From Actinomycetaceae bacterium MB13-C1-2 (GTDB lineage Bacteria > Actinomycetota > Actinomycetes > Actinomycetales > Actinomycetaceae), in assembly GCA_035621235.1 (NCBI GenBank), contig CP141731.1, positions 2,170,001 to 2,234,000 of the forward strand: 64,000 bases of DNA, given 5' to 3'. Made by a program: the position numbers and the translations under genes. Shown in pieces: positions 7,562-16,736 of this stretch; the stretch's first letter is position 1, and each line of letters begins with the position of its first letter. The notes under the pieces were generated by a model, which did not search any database, had not been told where the DNA came from, and was given only the letters and a program-made list of their open reading frames with translations.

Positions 7562-8364
7562 CTGCTCACTCCTCTTTTCTGGACGCCACTTCTAAGGTCC
7601 TTTGAGCGCCTCGCAATATCAGATAGGGCTTCGTCCCACGGTAGCTCGAGGAGCGGCCTCACAAGCGCGGAGCCAACGATAACACCATCGGCGAACGATG
7701 CGATCTGGGAGGCTTGCTGACCATTCGAAACCCCCAGCCCAACACACACCGGATCGCACCCGGCGTCTCGACAGCGTGAAACCAGACCACGAGCTGCGCT
7801 ATCAACCGCGCTTCTCGCACCGGTGACTCCCATGGTTGAGGCTGCATAGACCCACCCGTTCGAGGCAGCACCGATCTTCTTTAGCCGCTCCTCATTTGAC
7901 GAGGGGGCGGAAAGGAAGATCCTCTCAAGGCCGTACTGATCCGAAGCGGCGGTCCATTCGCCCGCCTCATCCGGGGGAAGATCCGGGGTTATTAGCCCGC
8001 TTCCGCCGGCGTTTGCGAAGTCCCGTGAGAATTTCTCGACTCCGTACCAAAAGACGGGATTCCAGTAGGTCATTGAAACCACGCACGCCCCGTAGTCCGT
8101 CAGTTCCTGGGTTGCGGCGAAGAGATCCTCAATATGCGTGCCTCGCGCCAGTGCCTCAGTGGTGGCGGCCTGAATCACTGGACCGTCCATGCCCGGGTCT
8201 GAGTAGGGAAAGCCCAACTCGATAATGTCCACGCCGTTGTCAACCAGCACTTTTGATGCCTCGATCGACTTGTCAACACTGGGGTAACCAAGTGGAAGAT
8301 ATCCGAGGAGAGCCGCACGTCCCCCATTGTTTGCAGCCTGTATAGCTTCCCGACTACGCATCAC
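7555..8364 (-). CDS. trpA: Tryptophan synthase alpha chain
   Basis: The product is 269 residues. The GTG start at 8364 overlaps the trpB stop (GTGA), so translation is coupled. Catalytic Glu is in [20 protein letters not shown] and the second catalytic Asp region is present; [33 protein letters not shown] and the phosphate-binding GLGVSNG and [10 protein letters not shown] loops are intact. It cleaves indole-3-glycerol phosphate to indole and glyceraldehyde-3-phosphate and passes indole to TrpB through a tunnel. The position 108 region reads [13 protein letters not shown] where many homologues have YxNPI, a normal variation. Confidence 0.97.
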   Translation of the reverse strand: MMRSREAIQAANNGGRAALLGYLPLGYPSVDKSIEASKVLVDNGVDIIELGFPYSDPGMDGPVIQAATTEALARGTHIEDLFAATQELTDYGACVVSMTYWNPVFWYGVEKFSRDFANAGGSGLITPDLPPDEAGEWTAASDQYGLERIFLSAPSSNEERLKKIGAASNGWVYAASTMGVTGARSAVDSAARGLVSRCRDAGCDPVCVGLGVSNGQQASQIASFADGVIVGSALVRPLLELPWDEALSDIARRSKDLRSGVQKRGVSSC

Positions 8365-9617
8365 ATACCAGCTCCTTCAGCGCGTGATCGTCCACCCTCT
8401 GCCGAGGGGTCGACTCGGTCTAGACTCGGCTCGCCGACACCAAACCACGCGGCCGCGGTTTCCATATCCTTGTCTCCGCGCCCTGAAAGGTTGATGACCA
8501 GTAACGGCTCGCTGTCTTGGTCATCGCGGGAAGAGGCCCATTTGAGAGCACCGGCCAGTGCGTGCGCAGATTCAATCGCCGGGATAATCCCTTCGCTACG
8601 AGACAAACGCATAAAGGCATCCATCGCCTCGGTGTCTGTGATCGGAATGTACTGAGCCCGTCCGATCTCCGCAAGATGCGCGTGCTCAGGGCCGACCGCC
8701 GGATAGTCCAAACCCGCAGAGATTGAGTGCGAGGGCTTCGTCTGTCCGTCACGCTCTTGAAGCACGTACGTCTTCGCCCCGTGAAGAATGCCTACCTCGC
8801 CCGCAACAACCGATGCGGCATGCCGACCAGTTTCCACTCCGTCTCCGGCAGCCTCGCACCCGATCAACTCGACCTGGTCATCGGGAACGAAAGCGCTAAA
8901 CATGCCAATTGCATTGGACCCGCCCCCAACGCACGCGAAAACGGCGTCCGGGAGACGTCCAGCCTGCCTGACTATCTGTTCCTTGGTTTCGTTTCCGATA
9001 ACGCTCTGTAAATCTCTCACCATATCTGGGAATGGGTGCGGACCGGCTGCCGTTCCGAAGACATAATTGGTGGTTTCAACATTTGTGACCCAGTCGCGGA
9101 ATGCCTCGTTGATCGCGTCCTTCAATGTCTGCGATCCCTGGGTTACCGCAATGACCTCTGCACCAAGAATCTGCATCCGCGCCACGTTCAAGGCTTGGCG
9201 CCGCGTGTCTTCGAGACCCATGTAAATGGTGCAGTTCAATCCCAACAACGCGGCAGCAGTAGCGGTAGCGACGCCGTGCTGACCCGCACCAGTCTCTGCG
9301 ATAACACGGGTTTTTCCGATTCGTTTTGTAAGTAGCGCCTGCCCCAGCACGTTGTTGATCTTGTGCGAACCCGTATGGTTCAGATCCTCACGCTTAAGGA
9401 ACATTCGAGTCCCAGTGCCCTCGGCAAATTTGGGGATCTCGGTAAGCAGGGACGGCCTGCCAGCATAGTCCTTTAGCAGATGCTCGAACTCGGCCCGGAA
9501 TGACGGATCGGGCCAGGTTCTGCGCCACTCTTCGGCAAGATCATTCACTGCGGTCATAAGCGACTCAGGCATGAATCGGCCACCAAAAGAGCCGAAATAG
9601 TGATCTGTCGAAGGCAT
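8361..9617 (-). CDS. trpB: Tryptophan synthase beta chain
   Basis: The product is 418 residues starting [20 protein letters not shown]. The PLP lysine is in [13 protein letters not shown], and the phosphate-binding glycine loop is [25 protein letters not shown] and [16 protein letters not shown] are typical of the standard TrpB1 class that pairs with TrpA. It condenses indole with serine to tryptophan. It overlaps trpC by one base (TAATG) and trpA by four. The final 30 residues after the family end are polar and poorly conserved. Confidence 0.97.
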   Translation of the reverse strand: MPSTDHYFGSFGGRFMPESLMTAVNDLAEEWRRTWPDPSFRAEFEHLLKDYAGRPSLLTEIPKFAEGTGTRMFLKREDLNHTGSHKINNVLGQALLTKRIGKTRVIAETGAGQHGVATATAAALLGLNCTIYMGLEDTRRQALNVARMQILGAEVIAVTQGSQTLKDAINEAFRDWVTNVETTNYVFGTAAGPHPFPDMVRDLQSVIGNETKEQIVRQAGRLPDAVFACVGGGSNAIGMFSAFVPDDQVELIGCEAAGDGVETGRHAASVVAGEVGILHGAKTYVLQERDGQTKPSHSISAGLDYPAVGPEHAHLAEIGRAQYIPITDTEAMDAFMRLSRSEGIIPAIESAHALAGALKWASSRDDQDSEPLLVINLSGRGDKDMETAAAWFGVGEPSLDRVDPSAEGGRSRAEGAGM

Positions 9618-10462
9618 TAGTCCTCTTCTCTAGCCCGCTGGACTCGTTCTTTGCGTTCGGTAAGTAGCGAAGGGTGGGAGCCTGCGGAGACCATGTCCGA
9701 AATCTGTTCCAGCGGCGATCGCGCGGTGACCAGGGCTTCGCCGACTAGCACTGCGTCCGCGCCCGCCAGAGCATAGCTTCGAACGTCCCTGCCGGACTTT
9801 ACGCCTGACTCTGCGACTGCGACAACATCTGCTGGAATCGCGTCAAGAGTCTCCTCGACAGTTCGCGGATCAACACTTAGGTCTTTGAGGTTACGTGCAT
9901 TAACACCGATGACATCAGCTCCGGCGTCCAAAGCATGGAAGACCTCGAGACGCGAGTGAGTCTCGACCAACGGAGTCATACCAAGCGAACGGGTGCGCTC
10001 GATCAGGGACACCAGTGCCGGTTGTTCAAGGGCCGCCACGATCAACAAAACCGCGTCCGCTCCATTCGCTCGAGCTTCGTGAACTTGGTAGGGCGTGACG
10101 ATGAAGTCTTTTCGCAAGACTGGGATATCCACAGCGGCGCGGACAGCGCGTAAGTCATCTAGCGATCCGTTGAAACGAAGTTCTTCGGTCAAGACCGAAA
10201 TCATGGCTGCCCCGCCCTGCTCATATATCTGCGCCAGAGCAGCGGGATCGGGAATGTCACTGAGCGCTCCCTTGGATGGAGAGGAGCGCTTTATCTCGGC
10301 GATTATGGAAACCGCGCCGGGACCGTCCTTAAGCGCCGAGACAACGTCGAGGGCAGGCGGCGCGGCGAGGGCCATTTCCTTGACCTGATCAAGTGATAGC
10401 TCGGCCTCCCTCTCCGCCAGCTTTGCGCGAACTCCCACAATAATGTCGTCAAGAACCGTCAT
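9617..10462 (-). CDS. trpC: Indole-3-glycerol phosphate synthase
   Basis: The product is 281 residues from the ATG at 10462, preceded by a near-perfect GGGAGG at good spacing; the longer frame to 10579 is discarded. TIM-barrel motifs: [15 protein letters not shown] (catalytic lysine), VLRKDFIV (catalytic lysine), [21 protein letters not shown] and [11 protein letters not shown]. It closes the ring of CdRP to give indole-3-glycerol phosphate. The gene start lies inside the end of hisI (14-base overlap). TrpC is not fused to TrpF or TrpD here. Confidence 0.96.
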   Translation of the reverse strand: MTVLDDIIVGVRAKLAEREAELSLDQVKEMALAAPPALDVVSALKDGPGAVSIIAEIKRSSPSKGALSDIPDPAALAQIYEQGGAAMISVLTEELRFNGSLDDLRAVRAAVDIPVLRKDFIVTPYQVHEARANGADAVLLIVAALEQPALVSLIERTRSLGMTPLVETHSRLEVFHALDAGADVIGVNARNLKDLSVDPRTVEETLDAIPADVVAVAESGVKSGRDVRSYALAGADAVLVGEALVTARSPLEQISDMVSAGSHPSLLTERKERVQRAREED

Positions 10463-10865
10463 TGCCGCTACCTCCCGTCTTGATGCTAGGTCCGGGTGGA
10501 CATTCCACGCCGTCGGTTCCGAGGAACGGAAGGACGCCCCCCGCTTCGAAGCAAGTGTGCGTTCCTGTGTGGCATGCACCTCCGGTCTGCCTCACTCTCA
10601 GTAGCAACGCATCTCCATCACAGTCAATTTGTGCGGCCAGTAGCTCCTGAATGTTTCCAGAGGTATCACCTTTGCGCCACAGCTCCTGCCTCGAGCGCGA
10701 CCAGAAGGTCACCCTCTTCTCAGTCAACGTGCGTGCCAATGCCTCATCGTTCATCCAACCGACCATTAGCACTTCGCCCGTCGAGTCTTCCTGGATCACC
10801 GCACAGACCAGTCCGTTGGCATCACGCTTAAGTCGCGATGCGATCCCTTTAGAAAGAGAGACCAT
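10449..10865 (-). CDS. hisI: Phosphoribosyl-AMP cyclohydrolase
   Basis: The product is 138 residues from the ATG at 10865; the frame upstream to 10985 overlaps the FKBP gene and lacks homology. The diagnostic blocks are [27 protein letters not shown], the metal-binding [11 protein letters not shown] and the zinc cysteines in [12 protein letters not shown]. It performs the third step of histidine synthesis. It is a stand-alone HisI with no HisE domain. Coupling with trpC through overlapping ends is the usual actinobacterial arrangement, but trpE, often found between them, is absent. Confidence 0.95.
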   Translation of the reverse strand: MVSLSKGIASRLKRDANGLVCAVIQEDSTGEVLMVGWMNDEALARTLTEKRVTFWSRSRQELWRKGDTSGNIQELLAAQIDCDGDALLLRVRQTGGACHTGTHTCFEAGGVLPFLGTDGVECPPGPSIKTGGSGNDGS

Positions 10866-10902
10866 CACACACCTGTCCCTGTCTACCGGAGTTTCTCTCC
10901 GG

Positions 10903-11964
10903 TTATTCGCTCTGCCTAGAGTCAGTTCCGACTGCAGGCATCGCACCGAGAATATCCACCACCACGCAGAGCGTGTCCTCGCCACTCGCCATGTCGGGAG
11001 GGATCACAATTGCAAGGCGCGTTCCGACGCGCTGATCGACCAGTGCCTCGCGTAGACCCAAGTATGTGTCATCCAAACTGATGAGTCGTGGCGCGCCCTG
11101 ATCCCAGGTCGAGGCAACCTGCGCTCCGTTAGTCCAGTTTACCGACACGTACTGAGCGACAATTTGGTCGCCGTCATGAACCTGAGGACCGTCACCCTGG
11201 ATTAGCACCTGTGTCGTCAGGTTACTCGGGGCCTCTCCTGCCGCGTGCGTAATCGCAATGCCCGCATCTGAGACTGCTACCGTGAGAGGTCCTGGAGCAT
11301 CCACGGAACTGCCCTTTGCAATGGTGTAAAGCACATCGACGACGTTGATTTCTACCTTGCCGTTTGAAAGCACACGTCCAACGACAAACCTTGAGCCCTC
11401 TTTGGATCCGATCACTATCTCGGCCATTGTGGCGCCAAGATCCTCATCATTCGCGGCGCCCACCACCAAAGAGGGAAGTCCGTGCGGCTGCAGACTCTCC
11501 CCTGTCGCGCCGTCAAATGCGGAAACGGACAGAAGGACCGGCGTATTTTCCTCTACTGTACGACCGTCGCCGTAGTGCTGTTGCCTGTACTCAACCCCTT
11601 CGACCTCTGCGGGCGAGGAAAGTTCAACAACAGGAGTCGCACCGTGTCGTCCGCTGACCTGCACCTCGTCGAGGATTCCCTCCTGAACTAGGATCGGGCA
11701 TTCCTGCGAGACCGAGTATGCCCGCGCTGCGAACAGTGCGCCTGCGGCCACAAGCACCATCAGGATCGTCAGGACCAAAGGTTGCCAGTACTCAATCCAC
11801 CAGGGAACCGACACGGTGGGAGTGGCCGATCGTTTACCGGTTGCCGCGATTTGGGTTGTTACGGGGGGAGGTTCTTCTACTGGCTGTCGTCGCACCGGTG
11901 CTTTCGGGTCGGCTTTCTTACCCTCGGCTAAGGACCGCCGAGTCGGAAACTGGGGGGAACTCAT
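10903..11964 (-). CDS. Membrane-anchored FKBP-type peptidyl-prolyl isomerase
   Basis: The product is 353 residues. A polar, Pro/Lys-rich cytoplasmic tail of about 52 residues precedes one membrane helix (about 60-80, [20 protein letters not shown]); the rest is extracytoplasmic. The C-terminal 100 residues fit an FKBP domain: [23 protein letters not shown] and [21 protein letters not shown] second, degenerate FKBP-like segment may lie at about 140-230, giving the tandem layout seen in relatives. It probably helps fold exported proteins. The start overlaps the pafA stop (ATGA), so it belongs to the pupylation transcript; an FKBP gene behind pafA recurs in Actinobacteria, reason unclear. Confidence 0.8.
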   Translation of the reverse strand: MSSPQFPTRRSLAEGKKADPKAPVRRQPVEEPPPVTTQIAATGKRSATPTVSVPWWIEYWQPLVLTILMVLVAAGALFAARAYSVSQECPILVQEGILDEVQVSGRHGATPVVELSSPAEVEGVEYRQQHYGDGRTVEENTPVLLSVSAFDGATGESLQPHGLPSLVVGAANDEDLGATMAEIVIGSKEGSRFVVGRVLSNGKVEINVVDVLYTIAKGSSVDAPGPLTVAVSDAGIAITHAAGEAPSNLTTQVLIQGDGPQVHDGDQIVAQYVSVNWTNGAQVASTWDQGAPRLISLDDTYLGLREALVDQRVGTRLAIVIPPDMASGEDTLCVVVDILGAMPAVGTDSRQSE

Positions 11965-13364
11965 ACCAGCGAGACTCCCGAAGACGACTCTTGCTTCCTA
12001 TCCATAATGATCGAAATTAGCTCATCAACCCTGGAATCCTCGGTCGCAAAGGGGTCTTGAAGCGCTATCTGAAGTCCTCGACCATCTAGCCTCAGGTTCA
12101 CCCAGTCAACTCCGAGATCTCTTCTGGCATCCTGCGCAGCCCTAATCACACCGCCCCGAAGTGAGGCCCTGGTTGTCGCGGGAGCGCTCTCCATTGCGGT
12201 AATCACCTGCTCATTCGAGGTCAGTCTCCGCACCAGGCCCGACTGCTCCATTTTAGGTGCAAGACCAGCACCCGTGATGTCGTGGTAGGCAAGAATCAGC
12301 CTTGTGATCCTTGAATCGGACAGCGGAACCCCCGACCGTGCGATGTAGCCGTCAATCAGCTTCTTCTTGATGGCGTAGTCAATCTCGGTGTCGATGCTTG
12401 ACCAGTCCCCGCTCGCATAGGCGTGGGTCGCCCTTTGCCACAGATCAATCAGGTATCGGTAGAGATCGTTCAGCGACACCTCGTCAGCCTTCGACAGTGC
12501 CCGTTCCAGAATCTCCGTTTGAATCTGGGCGGCGGTCATTCTCCGTCCGTCCTTCAGTTCCAAGAGGGCTTGACCATCCAGGTCGGCGGCAATCTCACGG
12601 ATCGAAGTCATCGGATTTTCAAGCTCTAGGTCCGAGAGGTTAACGCCCTGCTCTACCGCACCCAGAACCAGGTCCGCAGAAGCGACCTTGAGTGCCGTGG
12701 TTGGCTCCGCAACGTTGGTGTCGCCAACGATCACGTGTAGTCGACGGTATGAGGAAGCATCCCCCAGAGGCTCGTCCCTAGTGTTGATGATTGGCCGCGA
12801 CCGGGTAGTAGCTGCAGATACCGCGTCTTGCATCCGATCAGCTCGCGAGGAGATCAGGTAGCGAACCTCCCCATCCTCACCGCGACGAAGATCTCCTGCG
12901 CCAACCACTATTTGCCGTGTGACAAAGAAAGCCACCAGAGAATCCGCGACGTCCCTAAAGTCCCGGGAGCGGCGCAGCATGTAGTTTTCGTGACAGCCGT
13001 ACGAGTTGCCCTCGTAATCCTGGTTATTGCCGAACAGGTGAATAGACGCGTCGGTTCCCGCCGCCAATAGTCTCTGATCGCCTTCTTGAGCCATGTCAGC
13101 GAGGATCTGAGCTCCCGCTCTGATCTGCGCCAAAAGGTCCCAAAGTTGATCGCACTCGGCAGTGGCATACTCCGGGTGAGCTCCCACATCGAGGTAAAGG
13201 CGTCCGCCGTTTGGGAGGAACAGGTTTGTAGATCGGGACTGGCGAAGGGCGGAAGCAAAAAGTTCGCGTGCGGCCGCCTCGGCCTCCATCGCCGGGCGCC
13301 CAGTAGCCCTGTCCGAGCAGGTAATTCCGTACTCGGTTTCTATGCCAAAGATCCGCCGTTGCAC
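11961..13364 (-). CDS. pafA: Pup--protein ligase
   Basis: The product is 467 residues from a GTG at 13364 directly abutting the pup stop codon. It starts MQRRIFGIETEYGITCSD, with the GIETEYG motif of the glutamine-synthetase-like fold; YLDVGAHPEYATAEC, NSYGCHENYMLRRS, NTRDEPLGDA (catalytic Asp region) and VDWVNLRLDGRGLQIALQDP follow. It links the C-terminal glutamate of deamidated Pup to substrate lysines using ATP. It lacks the insertion loop that marks Dop. Its place after pup and before the FKBP gene makes one transcription unit arc-dop-pup-pafA-FKBP. Confidence 0.96.
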   Translation of the reverse strand: MQRRIFGIETEYGITCSDRATGRPAMEAEAAARELFASALRQSRSTNLFLPNGGRLYLDVGAHPEYATAECDQLWDLLAQIRAGAQILADMAQEGDQRLLAAGTDASIHLFGNNQDYEGNSYGCHENYMLRRSRDFRDVADSLVAFFVTRQIVVGAGDLRRGEDGEVRYLISSRADRMQDAVSAATTRSRPIINTRDEPLGDASSYRRLHVIVGDTNVAEPTTALKVASADLVLGAVEQGVNLSDLELENPMTSIREIAADLDGQALLELKDGRRMTAAQIQTEILERALSKADEVSLNDLYRYLIDLWQRATHAYASGDWSSIDTEIDYAIKKKLIDGYIARSGVPLSDSRITRLILAYHDITGAGLAPKMEQSGLVRRLTSNEQVITAMESAPATTRASLRGGVIRAAQDARRDLGVDWVNLRLDGRGLQIALQDPFATEDSRVDELISIIMDRKQESSSGVSLV

Positions 13365-13541
13365 CTATTGGCCACCCTTTTGCACAAATCCCTGGACGAA
13401 CGCCTCGGCGTTCTGTTCAAGGACTGTGTCAATCTCATCGAGCAGGGCATCCAGCGGATTAACCTGAATTTGGCCCGCGCCAAACTCGTCCTCGTTCTGA
13501 TCGTCGGGGCCTCCCCCGCCGCTTAGTTGAATCTGTGGCAC
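13365..13541 (-). CDS. pup: Prokaryotic ubiquitin-like protein Pup
   Basis: The product is 58 residues, GTG start at 13541 with GAGGAG five to ten bases upstream. The N-terminal half is Gly/Asp/Gln-rich and presumably disordered (MPQIQLSGGGGPDDQNEDEF). The C-terminal half carries the conserved helix VNPLDALLDEIDTVLEQNAE and AEAFVQGFVQKGGQ. The end is Gly-Gly-Gln, so Dop must deamidate the terminal glutamine to glutamate before PafA can use it. The stop TAG is immediately followed by the pafA GTG. It is shorter than most actinobacterial Pups (about 64) and is easily missed by gene finders. Confidence 0.95.
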   Translation of the reverse strand: MPQIQLSGGGGPDDQNEDEFGAGQIQVNPLDALLDEIDTVLEQNAEAFVQGFVQKGGQ

Positions 13542-13598
13542 CTGATTCTCCTCGGCTCTACACTTGTCATTCTGCTACTAGTTTGCATCCTAAGGGTC

Positions 13599-15155
13599 TC
13601 AGCCCAGACGGGACGCCCCTGGCTCGGCGATCGGCACGCGGGCGTAGCCGCCTCCGTGCTCTCCCTCATCAAACACCAACGATGTCCAAGAGCCCATGAC
13701 CAGATCCGCTCGAGTTCTGGCTGCAGCACCTCTGATCGCGGCACGAGTGGTCTGGGGAGGGTTATCTGCCGCCTCGGAAACCTCCGGCTCCGAGAATAGG
13801 CGTTTGACCAGTCCAGCGCGATCAAGTCTGCTAATCAACGAGTGGCTCGGTCGAAGATCCGCCCACTGCAGGTCGAGCGCGGCAAGCCTTGGATCAGACC
13901 AGTCGACTCCCAAACGCTGCTTTTGGCGTTCAAAGAGGGCGAGTTTTCCAACCCACTCGACTTCTGTTCCCACCGAGTACAGGTTTTGACTCATCCGCGT
14001 TAATACATCGTCCCAGGTATCGAGCACCAGCTTCTCTGATTCACTGGGTTCCTCGTCATTTTCCGAGAAATATTGCTTTACCAGTTGGAGGTAGCGACGT
14101 TGGATCTCGAGGGCTGTCTTCCCCTCACCCTCGCGCATCTGGATTCTGTGTGTCAGGGCAAGGTCGCGTGAAACCTCACGCACCGCTCGCACCGGGTCCG
14201 CCATGTCCAAAGAGTCCCACTCAAGACCGGTGCCTCCCTCAATCGCCCGTAGCACCAGCGCGGTGGTACCAAGACGCAACAGGACAGACACGTCAAACTG
14301 GTTTGCATCTCCGCCGATAACGTGGATGCGTCGCCAGTAGTGGTGATTCGCATGGGGTTCGTCGCGGGTATTGAAAATCGGTCGGTTGAAGGTCGTCTCA
14401 AGCCCTATGTCGTTCTCAACGTAGTCGGCTCGCTGAGAAATTTGGAACCCGGCAGTCTCGGAGGCTGGGCCTATCCCGACTCGTCCTGCTCCGCAGATCA
14501 CAGGGCGGGTGACCAGGAATGGAATCATAAAACGAATCAGGTCGTCCAAATCCGCGGAGCGTCGAACCTGATAGTTTTCGTGAGAACCGTACGTCGCCCC
14601 CTTACCGTCGACGTTGTTCTTGACCAGCACCAGGTCGGCCGGCAGCCCAGGTTGTGCTTGAACTTCACGAAGCATCATCACTCGACGGGCGATCTCGTCC
14701 CCGGCCCGATCCCAGAGTACGGCCTCAAGGGCATCGGACACCTCGGGTGAGGAATACTCGGGGTGCGCGTGGTCCACGTAGAAACGACCGCCGTTTAGAA
14801 GGACTATGGAACTTGGACGCAATAGCCGTTGCTCGCGTTCCTCGGGACGCGGAAGACGCTCCACTCCGCCAGAGGGTGCCAGGTGATAGGGATCATCAGT
14901 CAGCATCGAAGGGTCGGCGTTCGCCCGATCCAACCGCATTCCCCGAATGTCATTTAGTGGATCTTCACCGCGATAATCCCATGCCACGGCAGCCCGGTCT
15001 CCGCGATACCAGTTGCCGTATGTCTCAACGGCCAGAGTCGAGAGAACTATGGGATTGGCGTAGACATCACTTGGGTCATAAACGCCGAACTCGGTCTCGG
15101 TGCCCATGACGCGCACTGAATCTGGCGTATTTGGGGCCTGCGTTATTTCTTCCAC
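13599..15155 (-). CDS. dop: Pup deamidase/depupylase
   Basis: The product is about 518 residues from a GTG at 15155 with GGAGAG eight bases upstream; a GTG at 15116 (VRVMGTETEFGV) is the alternative and matches the usual N-terminus. Family marks: MGTETEFGVYDPSD, FYVDHAHPEYSSPE, VLVKNNVDGKGATYGSHENY, FNTRDEPHANHHYWRR with the active-site Asp, and GAAARTRADLV near the end. The 55-residue stretch before the DHAHPEY motif includes the Dop-specific loop absent from PafA. Dop converts Pup-Gln to Pup-Glu and also removes Pup from substrates. It sits between arc and pup. Confidence 0.94.
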   Translation of the reverse strand: MEEITQAPNTPDSVRVMGTETEFGVYDPSDVYANPIVLSTLAVETYGNWYRGDRAAVAWDYRGEDPLNDIRGMRLDRANADPSMLTDDPYHLAPSGGVERLPRPEEREQRLLRPSSIVLLNGGRFYVDHAHPEYSSPEVSDALEAVLWDRAGDEIARRVMMLREVQAQPGLPADLVLVKNNVDGKGATYGSHENYQVRRSADLDDLIRFMIPFLVTRPVICGAGRVGIGPASETAGFQISQRADYVENDIGLETTFNRPIFNTRDEPHANHHYWRRIHVIGGDANQFDVSVLLRLGTTALVLRAIEGGTGLEWDSLDMADPVRAVREVSRDLALTHRIQMREGEGKTALEIQRRYLQLVKQYFSENDEEPSESEKLVLDTWDDVLTRMSQNLYSVGTEVEWVGKLALFERQKQRLGVDWSDPRLAALDLQWADLRPSHSLISRLDRAGLVKRLFSEPEVSEAADNPPQTTRAAIRGAAARTRADLVMGSWTSLVFDEGEHGGGYARVPIAEPGASRLG

Positions 15156-15181
15156 TCGTCCATCTCTCCGTTCTGCCTGCG

Positions 15182-16735
15182 CTATATGCTGTTGCTCGCA
15201 GCGTGGAGCGGGATAACTGAAACGACCTCGATCCCTCGCATACCTACAGTTCGCGCCCATTCGTCTGGAGAGGTTGTCGCAGCCAGTTCCGCTGACTCAC
15301 GACTCTCTTGGGCCACGCCCTCCAAAATGTCATGGGTTGAGAGTCCTCCCGGTGCGCCCTCAAGCGTTGCCTTGATAGCCATTTTCTTGGCCCGTTCGAC
15401 CGTCCCGGCGATCATCGCGCCCGAGACAAGGTCAGAAATGTAGACCCGATGCTTGCTTCCGTCTACCAGATTAACGTCAAACAGCGCCGCAGCGTCATCG
15501 CGGGAGTAGAGCATATCGAGGGCGGCTTCAATCATCTGTTCTATGGCAGCCTCATGGCTTCCCGCGCTCTTCATCTGCTCCGATTTAATTGGCAACTCAC
15601 GGTCTAGGTGCTTAGCAAATATGTCCCTGGCCTGTTCTCTGGTCGGCCTGTCGATCCGAACGCGCACATCCAGGCGACCCGGCCGCAAAACTGCGGGGTC
15701 GATCATGTCGGCTCGGTTCGAAGCGCCGATGACGACAACGTTTTCCATGGATTCCAGCCCGTCCATTTCCGCCAGGAGCTGGGGAACGATCATCGTCTCA
15801 ACGTCGGAGGAGATTCCACTGCCGCGCGTCCGGAACAGGGCCTCCATCTCATCAAAAAATACAACGACTGGTACGTCTGATGCTGCGAGCGACTTCGCTC
15901 GGGCGAATATGGCACGGATGTGCCGTTCGGTCTCGCCAACGTACTTGTTCAAAAGCTCCGGGCCCTTGATCGAGATGAAGTATGCCTTGCGATCCACATC
16001 AGGTACTGAAAGCGAGGTGGCAACCGCCTTCGCGATCAGAGTCTTGCCGCATCCGGGTGGGCCATAGAGCAGGATTCCTCGAGGTGGACGAAGTCCATAC
16101 GCGCGATAGAGCTCAGGATGCTTGAACGGGAGTTCAACAGCGTCGCGCACCTGCTCGATCTGAGAATCGAGGCCGCCAATGTCCTCGTATGAAACATCCG
16201 GGATTTCGGGAGTGAGAAGCTGCTCGACAAAGGAACGGACGATTCTCTCATAGACATAGCCGGAGTGCAGATCAGCTAGAACAGTGTCCCCGGGCTTGAC
16301 ATTGCCGTGAAGTAGCGGGCCCGAAAGTTTAAGGACGCGTTCTATGCCACCCTCCATCCCGACAAGGACCCTGTCAGTTCCGACCCCCTCAACCACGGAA
16401 GCAACAGTTCCATCACTTGGGAATCCCATTGGTTCAACGGCAATCGATTCCTCGTTCACCCGAATCAGTTGACCAGGACTCGCCCCCTCGAAGTCAAAGT
16501 CTGGGGCGGCCGCGATCCGCATCTGGCGGCTCCCCAGTAGTACTTCAACTTCATTCTTGCGCTCGTCTGCAAAAACGAAAGTCGCAATCTGTGCCGGAGG
16601 TGCAGAAATCTTGTCTAGTTTGCTGTGTAATTCACTGAGTTGACTCCGAGCGGAGAGTAGCGCGCGAGTCAGGTTCGCGTTCTTTTGCTCCAGGGCATCG
16701 AGCTTCACCTGCACCGAGGTGTCTGTATCAGTCAA
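15182..16735 (-). CDS. arc: Proteasome-associated-type AAA ATPase ARC/Mpa
   Basis: The product is about 517 residues from a TTG at 16735, one base after the trmI stop, with AAGGGAAG upstream; a GTG at 16753 is possible. Residues 1-45 form the Pup-binding coiled coil, 50-170 the tandem OB folds, then an AAA domain with Walker A GPPGCGKT (about 225), Walker B VVVFFDEMEALF, and arginine-finger and sensor regions (GASNRADMIDPAVLRPGRLD). It unfolds pupylated proteins. The C-terminus reads VVSVIPLHAASNSI and lacks the GQYL motif that docks Mpa/ARC on the 20S proteasome. Together with the missing prcBA genes this implies a proteasome-independent role. Confidence 0.95.
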   Translation of the reverse strand: MTDTDTSVQVKLDALEQKNANLTRALLSARSQLSELHSKLDKISAPPAQIATFVFADERKNEVEVLLGSRQMRIAAAPDFDFEGASPGQLIRVNEESIAVEPMGFPSDGTVASVVEGVGTDRVLVGMEGGIERVLKLSGPLLHGNVKPGDTVLADLHSGYVYERIVRSFVEQLLTPEIPDVSYEDIGGLDSQIEQVRDAVELPFKHPELYRAYGLRPPRGILLYGPPGCGKTLIAKAVATSLSVPDVDRKAYFISIKGPELLNKYVGETERHIRAIFARAKSLAASDVPVVVFFDEMEALFRTRGSGISSDVETMIVPQLLAEMDGLESMENVVVIGASNRADMIDPAVLRPGRLDVRVRIDRPTREQARDIFAKHLDRELPIKSEQMKSAGSHEAAIEQMIEAALDMLYSRDDAAALFDVNLVDGSKHRVYISDLVSGAMIAGTVERAKKMAIKATLEGAPGGLSTHDILEGVAQESRESAELAATTSPDEWARTVGMRGIEVVSVIPLHAASNSI

Positions 16736-16736
16736 T

